Source: Nonomuraea sediminis (GTDB taxonomy: Bacteria > Actinomycetota > Actinomycetes > Streptosporangiales > Streptosporangiaceae). Taken from it: a stretch of DNA of 64,000 bases. The position numbers were made by a program, and so were the translations under genes. Location of the stretch: positions 248,001 through 312,000 of the forward strand of contig NZ_JAHDTI010000003.1 of NCBI RefSeq assembly GCF_018531495.1. Direction: 5' to 3'. Below are positions 61,107 to 64,000 of this stretch, piece after piece (position 1 is the first letter of the stretch; each line of letters begins with the position of its first letter). The notes under the pieces are model-generated. The model did not search any database. It worked only from the letters and a program-made list of their open reading frames with translations, and was not told where the DNA came from.

Positions 61107-62087
61107 CTAGGCCGCCTGAGGCACCGGCATCCCGGTGAGGATCTCGCCCAGCACGGCGGTCGCGCCGAGCTCGCGCAGCTCGGCCTCGGGCGTGAGGATC
61201 AGCCTGTGCGCGATGACTGGTACGGCGAGCGTCTTGACGTCCTCGGGCACCACGTAGTGCCGTCCCGCGGCGGCCGCCTTGACCCTGGCGGCGCGCAGGA
61301 GGGCGAGGCTGCCCCGGGGGCTGGCGCCCAGGCGCAGGTGCGGGCTGGTGCGCGTGGCGGCGCAGAGCGCGACGATGTAGTCGTAGACGGGGTCGGCGAC
61401 GTGAATCCGGGTGGCGAAGTCGATCATCGCGGCCACGTCGGACGCCCTGGCGACCGCCGGCAGCCGGTCGACCTGCGGGCCTGTCGGCATGCCCTTGAGC
61501 ACCTCGACCTCGGACAGGTGGTCGGGGTAGCCGACGGAGATCCGCATGAGGAAGCGGTCGAGCTGCGCCTCGGGCAGCGCGTAGGTGCCGTCCATGTCGA
61601 CCGGGTTCTGCGTGGCCACCACCAGGAACGGCCGGGGCACGGGGTGCGGCTCGGCGTCGACGGTGACGCGGCGCTCCTCCATGACCTCGAGCAGCGCCGA
61701 CTGGGTCTTGGGCGAGGCGCGGTTGATCTCGTCGGCGAGCACGATGTTGGCGAAGACCGGGCCCTGGTGGAACTCGAACTTCTGGTGCGCCTGGTTGAAG
61801 ATCGACACTCCGGTGATGTCGCTGGGCAGCAGGTCGGGCGTGAACTGGATCCTGCGCCACTCGGCGTCCACGCTGGCGGCGATCGAGCGGGCCAGCGTGG
61901 TCTTGCCGGTGCCCGGGACGTCCTCGATGAGCAGGTGCCCCTCGGCGAACAGGCAGATCAGGGCCAGTTCGATGGCCTCGTGCTTGCCGCGGATGATCCT
62001 TTCGATGTTCTGGGCCAGCAGCTGGAACCGCTGGGCGAACTGAGCGGCTAACTGCTGGTTGTTGTCCTGATAGGTGTACTGGGTCAA
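61107..62087 (-). CDS. MoxR-family AAA+ ATPase
   Basis: A 326-residue AAA+ ATPase: Walker A VPGTGKTTLA, Walker B IVLADEINRASPKTQ, sensor 1 VVATQNP and the arginine-finger region EAQLDRFLMR. MoxR proteins act as chaperones with vWA/DUF58 partners. The start is taken as TTG at 62087 because AGAAGGGG lies six bases upstream and a 13-bp gap from the previous stop results. An ATG at 62141 would overlap that gene by 41 bp. It abuts the DUF58 gene directly (61107/61106). Confidence 0.92.
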   Translation of the reverse strand: MTQYTYQDNNQQLAAQFAQRFQLLAQNIERIIRGKHEAIELALICLFAEGHLLIEDVPGTGKTTLARSIAASVDAEWRRIQFTPDLLPSDITGVSIFNQAHQKFEFHQGPVFANIVLADEINRASPKTQSALLEVMEERRVTVDAEPHPVPRPFLVVATQNPVDMDGTYALPEAQLDRFLMRISVGYPDHLSEVEVLKGMPTGPQVDRLPAVARASDVAAMIDFATRIHVADPVYDYIVALCAATRTSPHLRLGASPRGSLALLRAARVKAAAAGRHYVVPEDVKTLAVPVIAHRLILTPEAELRELGATAVLGEILTGMPVPQAA

Positions 62088-62100
62088 CTGAGTCCCCTTC

Positions 62101-64000
62101 TCAGTCGTCGCACTCGAACAGCGGGCCCCCTGGGAAGCCATCCGGTACTGCCACCAACGTGCTGCTCAGCCAGCCGTTGCCGTACTGGGTCTCCACCCTG
62201 TTCCAGACGTCGCTGTTGCTGTTGTCCTCGTCCTCGTGGACCATCTCGCCCTTCTTCTGGCAGATGACGGTCACCGAGATGTACTGCCCCTTTGGAATGG
62301 TCCCGACTTCTCCGCTCTTGGCGGGCCCGGGCCGGACGAGGGTGTTCGTCTGGTTGTTGTTCTTGTTCTGGTACTGCTGGCGCGGATACGCCAGGTCCGC
62401 GTCGGTGGACGCCTCGTCCTGGCTCTCCCCCGCGTCGTTCTTGGCCTTGAGCTTGAAGGAGTACTTGGCGTTGTTCTTCAGCCCGTCGACGGTGAACGAC
62501 GTCCCCTTGATGCCCTCCTTCGTGGCCCCGCCCGTCAGCGTGTACGTCACCCCGTCGTCGGCGTTGGCGGGCGCGCTCCAGGACAGCTCGGCGCCGTGGT
62601 TCTTGGGCTTGGCCGAGAACCCGGACGGCGCGCCGGGCGCCACGCACGGCTTGGCGCTCGCGCTCGGCTCCGACTCGACCTCGCCGCCCGACCAGTGGGC
62701 GATCACCGTGAAGGTGTACTCGTTGCCGCAGTTGCCCTTGAACTCGAACTGGAACGGCCCGTTCGCGTCGACCGACTGCGGTGTGGCGTCCCCGGATCCG
62801 CCCGAGGCCCTGAGCGTGTAGCGCTCGACCTTGCCGCCCGTGGACGGGCTGAAGTGGATCTCGATCTTCCCGGATCCCGACTTGGCGCTGACCGCGCCGG
62901 GGCGCGACGGGGCGCTGGGCGACGGGGTCGGCGTGGGCGAGGGTGACGTGGTCCGCGTCGGCGTGGGAGTCGGGGTGGGCGTGGGCTCGTCGGTCGGCTT
63001 GTGCTTGGGCTTCTTCGTGGTCGGGTCCGGGTTCGGGACGTCCGTCGTGGTGGGCTCCGGCTCGCCGGTCCGCGTCGGGTCCGGCTTGACCTGGGTGTTG
63101 GTGGGTTCCGGCTTGGGCGTCTGCTTGGGCTTGGGCGTGTTCGTGGGGCCGGGGACGTCGGTGTCGTCCTTGACGATGTCGTGCTTCTTGCCCTCGGGGT
63201 CGATCACGACGGCCTTGTCGCCGTTCTCGTCGTTGGCCCAGAGCAGGCCGTCCTTGACGAACACGTCCACCGGGCCCGGCTGCTCGGCCACCTGGAGCCT
63301 GGTCGGTTCGCCGCCGGCCGCGCTGTCCCACACGATGAGCCCGCCGGTGCCGCGGTCCGGCACGTAGATCTTGGAACCCAGGACCTGCGGGACGCCCAGG
63401 GTGGCCGGGTCGTCGACCGCGAACTTGGTGTTGAGCACCGAGTTCGAGGCGGTGTCGATGACCACGAGCAGGCCCGCCTTACCGGGGGCCAGGACGGGGA
63501 CGAGCGAGCCCTCGGTCGTCGCCGGGGTGAGCACGCCGCCCTTGGCGGCCTGCGCGACCTCCTTGGGCAGGGTGATCTCGCCGATGCCGCCCTCGGCGCC
63601 GATGATCGTGGCGGTTGCGGCCCTGGTGTTGACCACGACGGGCAGGCCGCCGGCGACCGTGACCGCCAGCTCCTCGCCCGGGTCGCCGACCTTGACGGGG
63701 TTGCCCGCCACGCTCCTGGTGACGGGGACGACCTCGCCCTTGGCGGTGACGGGGACCCACAGGCGCCCGCCGCCGTCGATGCGGGAGGCGCCCAGCGGGC
63801 CTTCCAGCGAGACGGGCTCGCCGATGGAGTTCAGCGTGGCGGGGTCGATCCACTGCACCTTGCCCGCCGGGTCCACCGCGTAGGCCGTGGGCCCGGAGAC
63901 GACCAGTTGCAGGCCGGCCGCGCCGAAGTCGCGGGTCTGGGCGACATTCAGCTGGCTGGGCTCGATCCTGCTGACATATCCGGTACGGTCGTCGACGAGC
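62101..64000 (-). CDS. Large extracellular propeller/fibronectin-III protein (5' end outside window)
   Basis: 633 codons are visible and the frame is open at the right edge. From the edge come beta-propeller-like repeats (QWIDPATLNSIGEPVSLEG, WVPVTAKGEVVPV, LLWANDENGDKAVVIDPEGK) for about 280 residues, then a Pro/Thr/Lys-rich linker, two fibronectin-III domains (GKIEIHFSPSTGGKVERYTL, APGAPSGFSAKPKNHGAELSW) and a C-terminal SH3-like segment ending at Asp-Asp. It is presumably secreted or membrane-anchored. It heads the MoxR-DUF58-TgpA-like operon and may be its client. Confidence 0.85.
   Translation of the reverse strand, partial: LVDDRTGYVSRIEPSQLNVAQTRDFGAAGLQLVVSGPTAYAVDPAGKVQWIDPATLNSIGEPVSLEGPLGASRIDGGGRLWVPVTAKGEVVPVTRSVAGNPVKVGDPGEELAVTVAGGLPVVVNTRAATATIIGAEGGIGEITLPKEVAQAAKGGVLTPATTEGSLVPVLAPGKAGLLVVIDTASNSVLNTKFAVDDPATLGVPQVLGSKIYVPDRGTGGLIVWDSAAGGEPTRLQVAEQPGPVDVFVKDGLLWANDENGDKAVVIDPEGKKHDIVKDDTDVPGPTNTPKPKQTPKPEPTNTQVKPDPTRTGEPEPTTTDVPNPDPTTKKPKHKPTDEPTPTPTPTPTRTTSPSPTPTPSPSAPSRPGAVSAKSGSGKIEIHFSPSTGGKVERYTLRASGGSGDATPQSVDANGPFQFEFKGNCGNEYTFTVIAHWSGGEVESEPSASAKPCVAPGAPSGFSAKPKNHGAELSWSAPANADDGVTYTLTGGATKEGIKGTSFTVDGLKNNAKYSFKLKAKNDAGESQDEASTDADLAYPRQQYQNKNNNQTNTLVRPGPAKSGEVGTIPKGQYISVTVICQKKGEMVHEDEDNSNSDVWNRVETQYGNGWLSSTLVAVPDGFPGGPLFECDD

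Noticed and set aside
1..64000. tRNA, rRNA, riboswitch, insertion sequence or prophage genes
   Set aside because: I looked on both strands and found no cloverleaf, transposase DDE motif, integrase or phage structural gene that I could support.

Overview
The window comes from a high-GC, mycothiol-using actinomycete. GC-rich third codon positions, PknB-type Ser/Thr kinases, a LAL-type LuxR regulator, a mycothiol-dependent isomerase relative and many TetR/MarR/PadR/LysR regulators all point there. A member of the Streptosporangiales (Nonomuraea-like) is my best guess, but the sequence alone cannot settle the genus. No rRNA, tRNA, transposase, phage gene or CRISPR array was recognised; this looks like chromosomal arm or accessory sequence.

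Layout. 0-10 kb: a two-component system cut by the left edge; a P450 facing a TetR regulator across a perfect palindrome; a metallo-beta-lactamase-fold enzyme; a LysR regulator converging on a CrtI/PYROXD2-like oxidoreductase; a YeiE/YeiH-like regulator-transporter pair; and the pseudouridine catabolic pair psuG-psuK. 10-15 kb: a 791-residue repeat-bearing protein of unknown function, about 640 bp of three different short-repeat arrays with no convincing gene, a DUF5685 protein with an extraordinary cysteine tail, and a small membrane protein. 15-25.3 kb: a LAL regulator, a GNAT acetyltransferase, then five paralogous CxL...CxW ectodomains, three of them fused to Ser/Thr kinases and four in one overlapping operon. 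25.3-31.5 kb: a leucine/isovalerate catabolic operon (carboxylase beta, biotin-carboxylase alpha, a 23-codon micro-ORF, HMG-CoA lyase, acyl-CoA dehydrogenase) divergent from its probable TetR regulator, with two copies of one operator-like palindrome.

31.5-43.2 kb: a PadR-controlled ABC drug exporter, a secreted beta-domain repeat protein, a fused 2-oxoacid dehydrogenase E1, a gentisate-pathway operon whose mycothiol isomerase has lost its core, and an ECF sigma / anti-sigma-like / heparinase-like operon. 43.3-48 kb holds an MFS pump followed by the most interesting locus: a 57-residue precursor-like peptide with eight cysteines in its last 32 residues, a hairpin, a membrane-anchored MauD/TlpA-like CASC redoxin, a peptidase-less ABC exporter and an S26 signal peptidase. 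This reads as a self-contained system that would make, oxidise, export and trim a disulfide-rich peptide, without any lanthipeptide, YcaO or radical-SAM enzyme. 48-54 kb: an unknown membrane protein, a secreted lipase, a MarR regulator, a decayed acyl-CoA synthetase, CorA, an NTF2-like protein, an amidohydrolase and an M50-like peptidase. 54.7-64 kb: a non-RD Ser/Thr kinase, then an operon running leftward from the right edge: fibronectin/propeller protein, MoxR ATPase, DUF58, a TgpA-like protein lacking its catalytic triad, and a winged-helix protein.

Starts were moved inward from the longest reading frame wherever a ribosome site, a stop/start overlap or the family N-terminus argued for it; these choices are stated per gene. 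Functions rest on recognised motifs read by eye; no database search was possible.
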